Source: Naasia aerilata (GTDB taxonomy: Bacteria > Actinomycetota > Actinomycetes > Actinomycetales > Microbacteriaceae). Taken from it: a DNA stretch of 64,000 bases. The translations under genes and the position numbers were made by a program. Positions 1 to 9,763 of the stretch are shown here, in pieces (position 1 is the stretch's first letter; each line of letters opens with the position of its first letter). The notes beneath the pieces are model-generated. The model saw only the letters and a program-made list of their open reading frames with translations. It searched no databases and had not been told where the DNA came from. Where the stretch lies: contig NZ_AP027731.1 of the NCBI RefSeq assembly GCF_030296595.1, positions 2,914,001-2,978,000 of the forward strand, given 5' to 3'.

Positions 1-90
1 TTCCATCGATGGACGGGGTCCACAGTCCCACATCCAGTAACTTCCGTCAATGAACTAACGACGCGCCTCAGGACGCGCCGAACCTCGTTC

Positions 91-119
91 TTGACTCGCA
101 ATTACTTCTGCTCTAGAAC
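91..119 (+). promoter_or_regulatory. Promoter of the oligosaccharide operon
   Basis: A -35 box TTGACT at 91-96 and a -10 box TAGAAC at 114-119 are separated by 17 nt, the standard sigma-70-type geometry. The first gene starts at 174, so the leader is about 45 nt. A 10-bp palindrome CCATCGATGG lies at 3-12. Any regulator gene would be to the left of the window. The promoter call rests only on the hexamers and spacing. Confidence 0.5.
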
Positions 120-173
120 TAATGCGACGTCGGCCAGCACCGCGTCGCTTACCCTCACGACAGGAGAACCGCA

Positions 174-1457
174 ATGAAGCGTCCGACCTCAATCCTCGCC
201 GCGGCGAGCGCGACCGTCGCGGTCGCACTGCTCGCCGCCGGCTGCTCGTCCGGGGCCGGAGGGGGCGGCTCCGACGACGGCAGCGTGACCCTGACGTTCT
301 GGGGCTCCTACGGCAACGGCGGCAACTCCACCCAGCAGGACGCCCTCAACAAGACCCTGATCCCGGCCTTCGAGAAGGAGAACCCGGGCATCAAGATCGA
401 GTACGTCGACATCCCGTACGACGACCTGCTGCAGAAGCTGACCACGAGCGCCGCGGGCGGCGAGCTGCCCGACCTGGTCCGGGCCGACCTCGGCTGGGTG
501 CCGCAGCTCGCGGACCTCGGAGTCCTCGTCCCCCTCTCCGACAAGCTCGACGGGTTCCAGAAGCTCGCCGATGCCACCTACCCGGGGTCGCTCTCCACGA
601 ACCTCTACGACGGCAAGTACTACGGGCTGCCGCTCGACACCAACACGCGCGTGCTCATCACCGACCAGAAGGCGCTCGACGCCGCGGGGATGAGCGCTCC
701 TCCCGCGACCTTCGCCGACGTCGAGAAGATGGCGGACGCCCTCCAGGGCACCGGGATGTCGGTCTTCGCCGACGGCGGACTCGGCGGCTGGAACCTCTTC
801 CCGTGGATGTGGTCCGGCGGCGGCGAGGTCACCAACGACGACCTGACGAAGGCATCCGGCTTCCTCGACGGGTCCAAGAGCGTGGCAGCGGTGCAGATGC
901 TCGTCGACCTGTACAAGAAGGGGCAGATCCCCAACCTCATCACCGGCAACCAGGGCGCGACCGGCACGTCGGACGGGCTTCCGGGCGGCCAGTACGCGAC
1001 CATCCTCGACGGACCGTGGATGAAGGGCATCTGGTCGGGGCAGTATCCCGACTTCCAGCCCATCTACGCCCCGGTCCCCGCCGGGGACGGCGGATCGGTC
1101 AGCGTGGTCGGCGGCGAGGACATCGTCCTCACCAACTCGTCGAAGAACCAGGATGCCGCGATGAAGTTCATCGAGTTCACGCAGACCGAGCAGTTCCAGG
1201 TGGAGATGGCGAAGACGGGCCAGATGACCGTCATCCCCGCGTTCGCCGACCAGCAGGCCGCGATCGACCCCTACTACGAGACCTTCTCGACGCAGCTCAA
1301 GACGGCCAAGTCGCGGCTCGCGATCCCGCAGTCCTCGCAGGTGGACACCATCCTCAACACGGAGCTGACGCCGGCCTTCGAGGGCTCCACGACGGTGCAG
1401 GACGCCCTCACGAAGGCTGCCGAGCAGATCGACGCCCTGCTCGCGGACGGCAAGTGA
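174..1457 (+). CDS. Sugar ABC transporter substrate-binding lipoprotein
   Basis: The 427-residue protein has a lipoprotein signal peptide: basic start, hydrophobic stretch, then a lipobox ending LAAGC at about residue 24 and a Gly/Ser-rich linker. The rest matches family 1 extracellular solute-binding proteins (FWGSYGNGG start of the mature domain, LDTNTRV, DGPWMKGIW). It should sit outside the membrane and deliver an oligosaccharide to the permeases that follow. The start has an AGGAGAAC ribosome site. The next gene overlaps its stop by 4 nt (GTGA). Genes for GH66 and GH13 glycosidases downstream suggest alpha-1,6-linked glucose oligomers as the substrate; that is inference from context. Confidence 0.93.
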   Translation: MKRPTSILAAASATVAVALLAAGCSSGAGGGGSDDGSVTLTFWGSYGNGGNSTQQDALNKTLIPAFEKENPGIKIEYVDIPYDDLLQKLTTSAAGGELPDLVRADLGWVPQLADLGVLVPLSDKLDGFQKLADATYPGSLSTNLYDGKYYGLPLDTNTRVLITDQKALDAAGMSAPPATFADVEKMADALQGTGMSVFADGGLGGWNLFPWMWSGGGEVTNDDLTKASGFLDGSKSVAAVQMLVDLYKKGQIPNLITGNQGATGTSDGLPGGQYATILDGPWMKGIWSGQYPDFQPIYAPVPAGDGGSVSVVGGEDIVLTNSSKNQDAAMKFIEFTQTEQFQVEMAKTGQMTVIPAFADQQAAIDPYYETFSTQLKTAKSRLAIPQSSQVDTILNTELTPAFEGSTTVQDALTKAAEQIDALLADGK

Positions 1458-2436
1458 CGTTGACCCTGGCCGACCAGGACGTGACCGTGCCCGAGGCGGA
1501 CTCCGCCTCGGGCACGGCCCGGCCGGTCCGCCCCGCGCCCTCCCGCTCCGCCGCGCTGCGCCGGGTCGCGGTGCCCTACCTCTTCATCGCTCCGGGCGTC
1601 CTCCTCTTCGCCGTCGCGATCCTGTATCCGATCGTGCAAGCGGTCACCATGAGCTTCTTCGACTGGAAGATCGTGGCCGGCGCGGTCAGCGAGTGGGTCG
1701 GGCTCGACAACTACGCCCGTGCCATGGCGGACCCGCACTTCTGGCAGAGCCTCGCCAACAGCGGCATCTACATGCTCTTCACCGTTCCTCCGCAGATCGT
1801 GCTCGGGCTCGCGATCGCCCTGCTCCTCAAGCGCAAGAGCCCCGTCCAGCCGCTCTTCCGAGTCCTCTACTACCTCCCCGTCGTCACGAGCTGGGTCGTC
1901 GTCTCGCTGCTGTTCAAGTACCTGTTCGCCGACCGCGGGCTGGTCAACTTCACGCTGGGCGACTTCCTGCATCTCATGCACGGCGACGTGTCCTGGCTCT
2001 CGGGGCGATGGACGGCCCTGATCGCGATCTGCGCACTCGGGGTCTGGAAGGGCATCGGCTGGTCCATGATGATCTTCCTCGCCGCCCTGCAGGGCGTCCC
2101 GCAGTCGCTGGAGGAGGCAGCCACGATGGATGGCGCCGGCCGGTGGCAGCGCTTTCGAGCCGTGACGCTGCCCGCCATCTGGCCGGCGGCCCTCTTCGTC
2201 ACCGTCATGCTCGTGATCGGCGGCTTCAACGTCTTCACCTCGGTCCTCGTCATGACCGGGGAGGCCCCGGCGGACAGACCGATGTCCTCCTCACCTACAT
2301 GTACACGCAGGCGTTCACCTTCCTCGACTTCGGCTACGGCTCCGCTCTGGCGGTCCTCCTCGCCCTGCTCGTGTTCGTGCTCGCCGTGATCCAGCTCCGG
2401 GTCTTCCGCGACCGGGGCGCCTTGGACGTCTCATGA
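1454..2436 (+). CDS. Sugar ABC transporter permease, MalF type (frame break)
   Basis: CUT1-family inner-membrane permease of about 327 residues with six predicted helices (first near LFIAPGVLLFAVAILYP). The EAA loop that contacts the ATPase is visible as LEEAATMDGAGRWQRF. GTG at 1454 overlaps the stop of the binding-protein gene. The frame breaks at about 2256 in ACCGGGGAGG. Adding one G restores GGPGGQTDVLLTYMYTQAF, the usual C-terminal segment, and the frame then runs to 2436. The break is most likely a sequencing error. It pairs with the MalG-type permease that starts at 2433. Confidence 0.9.
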
Positions 2437-3329
2437 CCGCCGCATCCTCGCTCGCCCGTCCCGCGCCCGGCGGCCCGCACTCCCGAGGCGGCGGCGTCCG
2501 CGCTCGCCGGAGCGCGGCGTCCACCCTCCGGTACGCCGCCCTGATCGCCGGCGCCGTCGTCATGGTGACGCCGTTCGTGTACATGGTGTCGACCAGCTTC
2601 AAGAGCCAGGCGTACGTGCTCACGGTCCCGCCGCAGTTCATCCCGAATCCGGCGACGACGGACAACTACACCCAGGCGCTCACCACGCAGGACTTCGGGC
2701 TGTACTTCCTCAACTCGGCGGTCGTCGCGGTGATCTCCACCGCCCTGTCCGTCCTGCTCAGCTCGATGATGGCGTACGGCTTCGCGCGGTACCGCTTCCC
2801 GGGACGAGAGCTGATCTTCCGGATCCTGCTGATCGGGCTGGTCGTGCCGGCAATGATGCTGATCATCCCGCAGTTCGTGCTCGCCAAGAACCTCGGGCTC
2901 CTCGACAGCCTGGCGGGACTGGTCGTCTTCTACGTCGCCGGCTCGCTCGCGCTCAACACCTTCCTGCTGCGCGGCTTCTTCGAGGCGATCCCCGAGGAGC
3001 TGGACCAGGCGATGCAGGTGGACGGCGCGGGGGCCTTCACGCGATACTGGCGGCTCGCCCTGCCCCTCGCGAAGCCGGCGCTCGCGACCGCGACGATCTT
3101 CACCTTCCTCGCGACGTGGGACGAGTTCGTCTGGTCGCTCACCATCATCAACTCGCCCGCCCACCGCACCCTGCCGGTGGCCATCAAGCTGTTCCAGGGC
3201 CAGAACGCGACGCAGTGGGGCCTGGTCTTCGCCGCGTCGCTGCTCGCGGTGATCCCGGTCGTGGTCGTCTTCCTGGTCTTCCAGCGCTACTTCGTGCAGG
3301 GCCTCACCACCGGCGCGGTGAAGGGATGA
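2433..3329 (+). CDS. Sugar ABC transporter permease, MalG type
   Basis: Intact 298-residue CUT1 permease. It has an N-terminal helix (ALIAGAVVMVTPFVYMVS), further membrane segments, and the EAA motif as PEELDQAMQVDGAGAFTRYW. ATG at 2433 overlaps the previous stop (ATGA) and its own stop overlaps the next start, so the five genes from 174 to 6698 form one translationally coupled operon. No ATPase gene is present. Actinobacterial CUT1 systems commonly share one MsiK-type ATPase encoded elsewhere, which is the likely situation here. Confidence 0.93.
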   Translation: MTAASSLARPAPGGPHSRGGGVRARRSAASTLRYAALIAGAVVMVTPFVYMVSTSFKSQAYVLTVPPQFIPNPATTDNYTQALTTQDFGLYFLNSAVVAVISTALSVLLSSMMAYGFARYRFPGRELIFRILLIGLVVPAMMLIIPQFVLAKNLGLLDSLAGLVVFYVAGSLALNTFLLRGFFEAIPEELDQAMQVDGAGAFTRYWRLALPLAKPALATATIFTFLATWDEFVWSLTIINSPAHRTLPVAIKLFQGQNATQWGLVFAASLLAVIPVVVVFLVFQRYFVQGLTTGAVKG

Positions 3330-4931
3330 CCGCGGGCGAGCTTCTCCCGCTGCGCGCATCCTTCCCAGAGGGGAGGCGGTCCGCATCGAGCGGCGGGGCG
3401 CCGGCGCAGGGGGCACGGTCCGCGTCTGGCGGCTGGGCGACCTGATCGCCGAACGACCGGGGGACCGGAGGCACTCCTCGACCTGGGGACGCTGCCTGCC
3501 GGCGGCTACGGGGTCGAGCTGGACACCGGGGACGGCGTGCTGCGCACGGCCGTCGAGGTCACCGGTGCGGGCACGAGACCTCATCGCTACGGCTTCGTCG
3601 TCGACTTCGCGCCCGGCCGGGACATCGCCGGGGTCGTGGACAACATCCGGCGGCTGCACCTCACCGATGTCCAGTTCTACGACTGGGCCTACCGGCACGC
3701 CGACCTGCTCGGTGGCGGCGAGGAGTACGCGGACGCCCTCGACCAGCCGGTCGCGCTCGAGACGGTCCGCCGCCTGATCGGGGCTGTGCACGGAGCCGGA
3801 TCCCGCGCCCTCGGCTATGCGGCCGTGTACGCGGTGGGCCCCGCCGAGTGGGATCGGTGGAAGCACGACGCGATCCTCGCCGGCGACGGCGCTCCCTACG
3901 GGCTGGGCGACTTCCTCTTCCTCGTCGATCCCTCGGCTCCGGACTGGCTCGAGCACTTCACCGGCGATCTGGCAGCAGCGACGGAGCACCTCGGGTTCGC
4001 CGGCTTCCACCTCGACCAGTACGGCTACCCCAAGGTGGCGCGCCGGGCCGACGGTGGGATCGCGGACCTCGCCGAGGCCTTCGAAGTGCTGATCGACCGC
4101 GTCCGCGAACGGCTCCCGCAGTCCCGGCTGGTCTTCAACAACGTCAACGACTTCCCGACCTGGCGGACCTCGTCGGCCGCCCAGGACGCCGTCTACATCG
4201 AGGTCTGGGACCCGACGACCACGCTGAGCTCGCTCGGCGCAGTCGTCGCCCGCGCCCGCAGCGTCGCCGCGGGAAAGCCGGTCGTGATCGCGGCCTATCA
4301 GCACGTCTACGACTCGGTCCCTGCCCCCGCGGCCGACCTGGCCACGTCGTTCACGATGGCCACCCTGTTCTCCCACGGCGCGACGCAGCTGCTGGCGGGG
4401 GAGGCTGACCGGATCCTCGTCGACCCCTACTACGTGCGCAACCACGAGGTCGAGGACTCGACGGCCGGCCTGCTGCGCCGCTGGTACGACTTCCTCGTCG
4501 AGCACGGCGAGGTGCTCACCGCCGGGGAGGTCACCGACGTGACCCGCTCATTCGCGGGGGCGTACAACGACGACTGCGACGTCAGCTACGCGTCCGCGGT
4601 CGTGGCCACGGAGGCGCAGCCCGGCACGGTCTGGCGCCGGATCACGACTGCAGGCGGCCGCCTCGTTCTCCACCTCGTCAACCTCGTCGGGCAGGAGGTC
4701 CAGCTCTGGGACGGGGCCAAGACCACGCCGGCGCATGTCGGGACCGGAACGCTGCGGCTGCGGACGGTCGCCGGGTGCGTTCCCCGCGTGCGCGTCGCCG
4801 ATCCGGACCGCACTCCTCGCCTCGTCGACGTCGACGTGACCGTCGACGGCGCGTACGCGACCGCCATCCTGCCCGAGCCGCACGTGTGGCAGCTGGTTCT
4901 CGTCGACCTCGTGCCGCAGGAGGCGTCATGA
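3326..4931 (+). CDS. GH66 family glycoside hydrolase, dextranase-like (two frame breaks)
   Basis: About 535 residues once two frame breaks are repaired, at about 3371 (CAGAGGGGAGGC) and about 3461 (CCGGGGGACC), each by adding one G. The core resembles GH66 dextranases and cycloisomaltooligosaccharide glucanotransferases: VQFYDWAYRHADLL, then FAGFHLDQYGYPK with the probable nucleophile Asp, and AVYIEVWDP with the probable acid/base Glu. There is no signal peptide, so it should act in the cytoplasm on imported oligosaccharides rather than on external dextran. It overlaps the permease stop (ATGA), and its own stop TGA overlaps the ATG of the GH13 gene at 4928. Hydrolase versus transglycosylase activity cannot be told from sequence. 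Confidence 0.8.
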
Positions 4932-6698
4932 CCATCCTGATCACAGAGGCGGGCCCGGGCGGAGAGCCGGAGGCGGCGCGGACGGGGAGTCCGACCCCTG
5001 GTGGCAGTCCGCGGTCGTCTACCAGATCTATCCCCGCAGCTTCGCGGATGCCGACGGCGACGGCGTCGGGGACCTGGCCGGCATCCGCAGTCGGCTCGAC
5101 CACCTGCAGACCCTCGGGGTCGACGTCATCTGGCTCTCGCCGATCTACGCGTCGCCGCAGGACGACAACGGGTACGACATCAGCGACTACCGCAGCATCG
5201 ACCCGGTGTTCGGGACGCTGGACGACTTCGACGCGCTCGTGGCGGACCTGCACGGCCGCGGCATGCGGCTCGTCATGGACCTGGTGGTGAACCACACCTC
5301 CGACGAGCACCCGTGGTTCGTGGAGTCGGCATCCGGCCCCGAGAGCCCGAAGCGCGACTGGTACTGGTGGCGACCGGCCCGTCCCGGCACCGTCGCCGGC
5401 CACCCGGGCTCCGAGCCCAACAACTGGGAGTCGTTCTTCTCCGGTTCGACGTGGGAGCACGACCCCGCCTCCGGCGAGTACTACCTGCACCTGTTCTCCC
5501 GCAAGCAGCCCGACCTCAACTGGGAGAACCCGGAGGTCCGGGCCGCGGTCCACGACATGATGCGCTGGTGGCTCGACCGTGGGATCGACGGCTTCCGCAT
5601 GGACGTCGTCAACTTCCTCTCCAAGGATCCGGCACTGCCCGACGGCGCCCCGATACCCGGCACACCGTTCGGCAACGGCTTCCCGTTCTTCGCACCCGGG
5701 CCGCGGATCCACGAGTTCCTGCGGGAGATGCACGACGCCGTGTTCGCCGGGCGCCCGGGCCGCTACCTGACGGTCGGGGAGATGCCGGGCGTGACGATCG
5801 ACCAGGCGCGGCGGTTCACGGACCCCGACCGGCACGAGCTGGACATGGTGTTCCAGTTCGAGCACGTCGGGCTGGATCATGGACCCGGCGGCAAGTGGGA
5901 CCCCGCTCCGCTCGACCTCCGCGACCTGAAGGCGTCCTTCGCGCGGTGGCAGGAGGGGCTCGCGACCACCGGCTGGAGCAGCCTCTACTGGAACAACCAC
6001 GATCAGCCGCGGGTCGTGAGCCGCTTCGGCGACGACGGCCTCTACTGGAACCGCTCCGCGACCCTCCTCGCCACGGTGCTCCACCTGCAGCGGGGCACCC
6101 CGTTCATCTACCAGGGCGAAGAGCTCGGCATGACGAACGCGCCCTTCAGGGGAGTGGAGGACCTGCGCGACATCGAATCGCTCAACTACTACCGGCTCGC
6201 CATGGGACTCGGGTCGGACCCGGACGCGGTGCTGCTGCGGGTCAGGGCGATCGGGCGCGACAACGCGCGCACCCCGATGCAGTGGACGGCGGGGCCGAAC
6301 GCCGGCTTCACCAGCGGAACCCCTGGATCGGCGTGAACCCGAACTCGGACCGCATCAACGCCGCGGACCAGGTCGGCAGGACCGGGTCGGTGTTCGAGTG
6401 GTACCGGCGGCTCATCGCCCTCCGGCACGGAGACCGCCTCATCTCGCACGGCACGTTCTCACTGATCGCCGCGGACCACCCGACCCTCTTCGCGTACCTT
6501 CGCACGCTCGAGGGCCGTCAGCTCCTCGTGCTCGCGAACGCGGACGACGAGCCCCTGGACGCCGAGCCGTCCGTCCCGGGCGCGGAGGATTGGGCCGGCG
6601 CGAGCGTGCTGCTGGACAACGGTCCCTCCGGTGCTGCCAACGGTGTGTTCGCGCTGGAGCCGTGGCAGGTGCGCGTGCTCGAGCGACGCCTCTCCTGA
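4928..6698 (+). CDS. GH13 alpha-glucosidase, oligo-1,6-glucosidase-like (two frame breaks)
   Basis: About 590 residues after repair at about 4985 (ACGGGGAGTCC, one G) and about 6318 (GAACCCCTGG, one C). GH13 regions are clear: DLVVNHTSDEHPWF, GFRMDVVNFLSK with the catalytic Asp, VGEMPGV with the acid/base Glu, and NNHDQPRVVSRFG. The Val in DLVVNH is the residue that in this subfamily favours alpha-1,6 over alpha-1,4 bonds. The protein is cytoplasmic. It most likely finishes degradation of isomalto-oligosaccharides released by the GH66 enzyme. ATG at 4928 lies at the overlap with the GH66 stop. Confidence 0.88.
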
Positions 6699-6717
6699 CC
6701 GTGGCTAGCGTGGAGGG

Positions 6718-7017
6718 ATGCCGTCCTACCGCGTGACCCTCGCGATCGGCGCACTCGCGCCGGGGGTGCGTCCCGCGGAGGTCCTGCCGGCGGCCGCCGA
6801 TGCGGCCGCCGCGCTGACGACGCTGGAGGCGTCGAGCGTCAACGTGGTGCGGGGAGAGGCGCGGATGACGGTCCGGTTCACGGCGGAGGACGACGATATC
6901 GCGGTGCAGGTCGCCGATCACGTCCGAGCGGTCACCGGCGAGCTCGCCGAGGTGGTGGACGTGCGGGTCACCCGCCAGGCGTCCGGCCGCTGGACCACGG
7001 TGCGCGCTAGGCCCTGA
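6718..7017 (+). CDS. Small hypothetical protein
   Basis: 99 residues, soluble, with no recognised domain. The alternating beta-alpha pattern (YRVTLAIGAL, VNVVRGEARMTVRFTAED, DHVRAVTGELAEVVDVRVT) would suit a ferredoxin-like fold, but that is a guess. The gene is supported by a leaderless promoter: TAGCGT at 6706-6711 is 6 nt before the ATG. It lies downstream of the GH13 gene with a 19-nt gap and before a hairpin element. Confidence 0.6.
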   Translation: MPSYRVTLAIGALAPGVRPAEVLPAAADAAAALTTLEASSVNVVRGEARMTVRFTAEDDDIAVQVADHVRAVTGELAEVVDVRVTRQASGRWTTVRARP

Positions 7018-7022
7018 CGCTC

Positions 7023-7083
7023 CTCGAGTTGCCGATATCCGCCCCCGAACGCGCTCCATGAGGGCGGAATTCGGCATCTCGAG
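7023..7083. repeat. Intergenic hairpin element (family with 57937-58001)
   Basis: Inverted repeat with 22-bp arms and a 17-nt loop. The left arm starts CTCGAGTTGCCGATATCC and the right arm ends GGCATCTCGAG; 19 of 22 positions pair. The right arm shares the core GGCGGAATTCGGC with the hairpin at 57937-58001. It sits just before the -10 box of the kinase gene, so it may act as a terminator for 6718-7017 or as a regulatory structure. Confidence 0.55.
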
Positions 7084-7110
7084 CGGGGAGCGGGCCGTAG
7101 CATGGCGGCC

Positions 7111-7773
7111 GTGACGTCCGCCGCCGCATCCGCCCTGCTCGACCGCGTCCGGGCGCTCGCCGCCGAGGGGGACCGGGTGCTGATCGGGATCACCGGGGCG
7201 CCCGCCGCCGGGAAGTCGACGCTCGCCGAGTGGCTGGCGGAGACCCTCACCGCGGAGGGGCTGCCCACAGCCTGGGTGCCGATGGACGGCTTCCACCTGG
7301 CCGACGCCGCGCTCGACCGGCTCGGCCGCCGCGAGCGGAAGGGCGCCCTCGACACGTTCGACGGGCACGGCTACCTCGCGCTCCTGCGGCGCCTGCGGGC
7401 GGAGACCCGGAACACCGTCTACGCGCCGGCGTTCGAGCGCAACCTGGAGCAGCCGATCGCGAACAGCATCGGGGTTCCGCCCGAGACGGCCGTGATCGTC
7501 ACCGAGGGCAACTACCTCCTCGTCGACGAGGAGCCGTGGCGGCAGGTCCGCGCGGAGCTGACCGAGGTCTGGTACTCCGAGACCGACCCGGTGCTGCGCC
7601 GGGAGCGTCTGGTCGCCCGCCACATCCGGTTCGGCAAGGCTCCGGATGCCGCCGCGGCCTGGGCGGACACGGTGGACGAGCCGAATGCGCGGCTCATCGC
7701 GGCGACCCGTGCCCGCGCCGACACCGTGATCGACTTCGACGCGCTCGACCTCGGCATCGTCCTCGCGGACTAA
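7111..7773 (+). CDS. Uridine kinase-like P-loop kinase
   Basis: 220-residue NTPase/kinase of the phosphoribulokinase/uridine kinase superfamily. The Walker A motif is ITGAPAAGKSTLAEWLA near residue 30, and the substrate segment PMDGFHLADAALDRLG resembles the nucleoside-kinase and YggC/FrcK-like groups. ATG at 7102 is also open, but a -10 box TAGCAT occupies 7098-7103 and lies 7 nt before GTG 7111, so the leaderless GTG is the better start. The substrate is unknown; sugar or nucleoside is plausible. Confidence 0.82.
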   Translation: MTSAAASALLDRVRALAAEGDRVLIGITGAPAAGKSTLAEWLAETLTAEGLPTAWVPMDGFHLADAALDRLGRRERKGALDTFDGHGYLALLRRLRAETRNTVYAPAFERNLEQPIANSIGVPPETAVIVTEGNYLLVDEEPWRQVRAELTEVWYSETDPVLRRERLVARHIRFGKAPDAAAAWADTVDEPNARLIAATRARADTVIDFDALDLGIVLAD

Positions 7774-7775
7774 CC

Positions 7776-7854
7776 CCTTCAGCAGGACTTCGTGCGGAGA
7801 ACAGGACGTCCCGGCGGCTGATGTCCTGTTCGAGCGACGGTGTCCTGCTGAGGG
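7776..7854. repeat. Nested inverted repeat after the kinase gene
   Basis: Outer arms CTTCAGCAGGAC and GTCCTGCTGAGG and inner arms GAACAGGAC (7799-7807) and GTCCTGTTC (7823-7831) give a two-step hairpin. The CAGGAC unit occurs twice per arm. The position just after the stop codon at 7773 suits transcription termination, though no T-run follows. Confidence 0.5.
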
Positions 7855-7976
7855 TCCGCGCCGGCGCTCGCCGATGAGCGGAGCGAGTGCGGCGCGCCCC
7901 CGAGGGCGACCTACAACGGGTCGCCGACCGCCGCCAGCCCCCTGCCCGGCGCCCCGGCCGGTGGCAGGATGAGGCG

Positions 7977-8945
7977 ATGACCACCGCCGCGGCCGCGCCC
8001 GAGAAGAAGGACGCCGAGCCGCACAACGAGTCGGCCTTCACCGTCCTCGTCGCGCTCGCGGCCAACGGGCTCATCGCGGCCGCGAAGACGGTCGCCGCGA
8101 TGCTCACCGGGTCGGCGTCCATGGTCGCGGAGTCCGCGCACTCCTGGGCGGACACGGGCAACGAGGTGTTCCTGTTCATCGCGGCGAAGCGCGCCGGACG
8201 GGCCGCCGACTCCTCGCATCCGCTCGGCTATGGGCGAGACGCGTACGTCTGGTCCATGATCGCGGCGTTCGGCCTCTTCGCCGTCGGCGCCGCGGTGTCG
8301 ATCATGCACGGCATCCAGGAGCTGATCTCGCCGGAGCCCGGCGGCGAGTTCGTCGTCTCCTACATCGTGCTCGGCATCTCCTTCCTCCTCGAGGCGGTGT
8401 CGTTCACGCAGGCCTTCCGCCAGGCGCACGGCGACGCGGCCACGAGCGACCGCGACCTGCTGTCCTTCGTCCTGCATACCTCGGACCCGACCGTGCGCGC
8501 CGTGTTCTTCGAGGATGCCGCGGCGCTCATCGGCCTCGTCCTCGCCTTCGGCGGCGTGCTCGGGCACCAGCTCACCGGATCCCCGACCCCGGACGCGGTG
8601 GGGTCGATCCTCGTCGGAGTGCTGCTCGCCGTCGTCGCCGTGGTGCTCATCCAGCAGAACCGCAAGTTCCTGGTCGGGGAGACCGTGGATCCGTCGATCC
8701 GCTCCGCCGCCCTCTCCAGCCTCCTCGAGCGCCACGAGATCGCCGCGGTCACCTACCTGCACATCGAGTACGTCGGCCCTGCCCGGGTCTTCCTGGTCGC
8801 CGCGGTCGACCTGGTGGGCAACGAGAGCGAGTACGACGTGGCGCAGCGCCTCAACGCACTGGAGGAGGACCTGCAGCAGAACCCGCGCATCGTGCGCGCT
8901 GTGCTGACCCTCTCCAATCCGGAGCACGTGCCGCTCGCCCCCTAG
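7977..8945 (+). CDS. Cation diffusion facilitator family transporter
   Basis: 322-residue membrane protein with about six helices and a cytoplasmic C-terminal domain, typical of CDF exporters of Zn, Mn, Co or Fe. The first metal-site helix reads MVAESAHSWADTGNE, with His and Asp in CDF positions, and a second acidic pair is in FFEDAAAL. ATG 7977 is preceded at 6 nt by CAGGAT, a leaderless-type -10 box. The metal cannot be assigned. Confidence 0.9.
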   Translation: MTTAAAAPEKKDAEPHNESAFTVLVALAANGLIAAAKTVAAMLTGSASMVAESAHSWADTGNEVFLFIAAKRAGRAADSSHPLGYGRDAYVWSMIAAFGLFAVGAAVSIMHGIQELISPEPGGEFVVSYIVLGISFLLEAVSFTQAFRQAHGDAATSDRDLLSFVLHTSDPTVRAVFFEDAAALIGLVLAFGGVLGHQLTGSPTPDAVGSILVGVLLAVVAVVLIQQNRKFLVGETVDPSIRSAALSSLLERHEIAAVTYLHIEYVGPARVFLVAAVDLVGNESEYDVAQRLNALEEDLQQNPRIVRAVLTLSNPEHVPLAP

Positions 8946-8981
8946 CTCGACCCGCCCCCGTCATCCTCGCTACCGTGAGGC

Positions 8982-9757
8982 ATGAGCATCGAAGAGCGCG
9001 GCCGTCGCCTGATCGCCCTGCACACGGCACCCGAGATCCTGCAGGTCATCAACGTCTGGGATGTCGCCAGCGCGAAGGTCATCGCGGGCCTCCCCGGCAC
9101 GCAGGCGCTCGCCACAGCCAGCCACTCCATCTCCGCCGCCTTCGGCTATCCGGACGGCGAGAACATGCCCTCGACCTGCACCTCGACATGGTGGGCCGGA
9201 TCATCGCGAGCGTCGGCGAGATCCCCGTGTCCGCCGACCTCGAGGCTGGATACGGCAACGCCGGCGAGACCGTGCGCCAGGCGATCGCCGTCGGCGTGGT
9301 GGGCGCGAACCTCGAGGACAAGATGGCGCCGCTCGACAAGTCGGTCGCCGCCGTGTCCGCGGCGGTGGCCGCCGCGGACGAGGAGGGCGTTCCGTTCGCG
9401 CTCAACGCCCGCACCGACGCCTTCCTCCGCGCCGGCGACCGACCGGCCGATGAGGTGCTCGCCGACGCGATCGAGCGCGGGCGGGCCTACCTCGACGCTG
9501 GCGCCACCTGCGTCTTCGTTCCCGGCCGGCTCGCGGACGACGTCGTCGAGCGCCTGGTCGCCGAGCTTGGAGCGCAGCGCGTCAGCGTGATCGGTGTGCC
9601 CGGAGCGCAGCCCTCCACGCGATTCGAGGAGCTCGGCGTCGCCCGCATCTCGTACGGCCCGTGGACGCAGCGGGTGGCCCTGACAGCCCTCGAGGATGCC
9701 GCGACCGCGCTCGCGGCCGGCGGGGTCATCCCCGAGACCACCCGCGTGCTCACCTGA
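8982..9757 (+). CDS. Isocitrate lyase/PEP mutase family protein (frame break)
   Basis: About 258 residues after repair at about 9166 (ATGCCCTCGACC; adding one C gives NMPLDLHLDMVGRI). The family features are INVWDVASAKVI at the start, the metal-binding DLEAGYGN, NARTDAFLR, and ATCVFVPG. Members include carboxyPEP mutase-like C-C or P-C lyases, and many are of unknown substrate. The usual catalytic loop Cys region of isocitrate lyase (KKCGH) is not seen, which favours a PEP-mutase-like member. TACCGT ends 5 nt before the ATG. Confidence 0.82.
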
Positions 9758-9763
9758 CGATCG

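Noticed and set aside
122..1453. Upstream part of a 755-codon frame leading into the MalF-type permease
   Set aside because: It overlaps the intact binding-protein gene in another frame and is Arg-rich. The permease starts at GTG 1454.
2334..4505. Long open frame of 723 codons on the minus strand
   Set aside because: It lies opposite the permease and GH66 genes, is rich in Arg, Glu and Asp from codon mirroring, and has no recognisable domain. Typical of high-GC shadow frames.
7102..7110. ATG 7102 as the kinase start
   Set aside because: The codon lies within the TAGCAT -10 box; GTG 7111 has the leaderless spacing.
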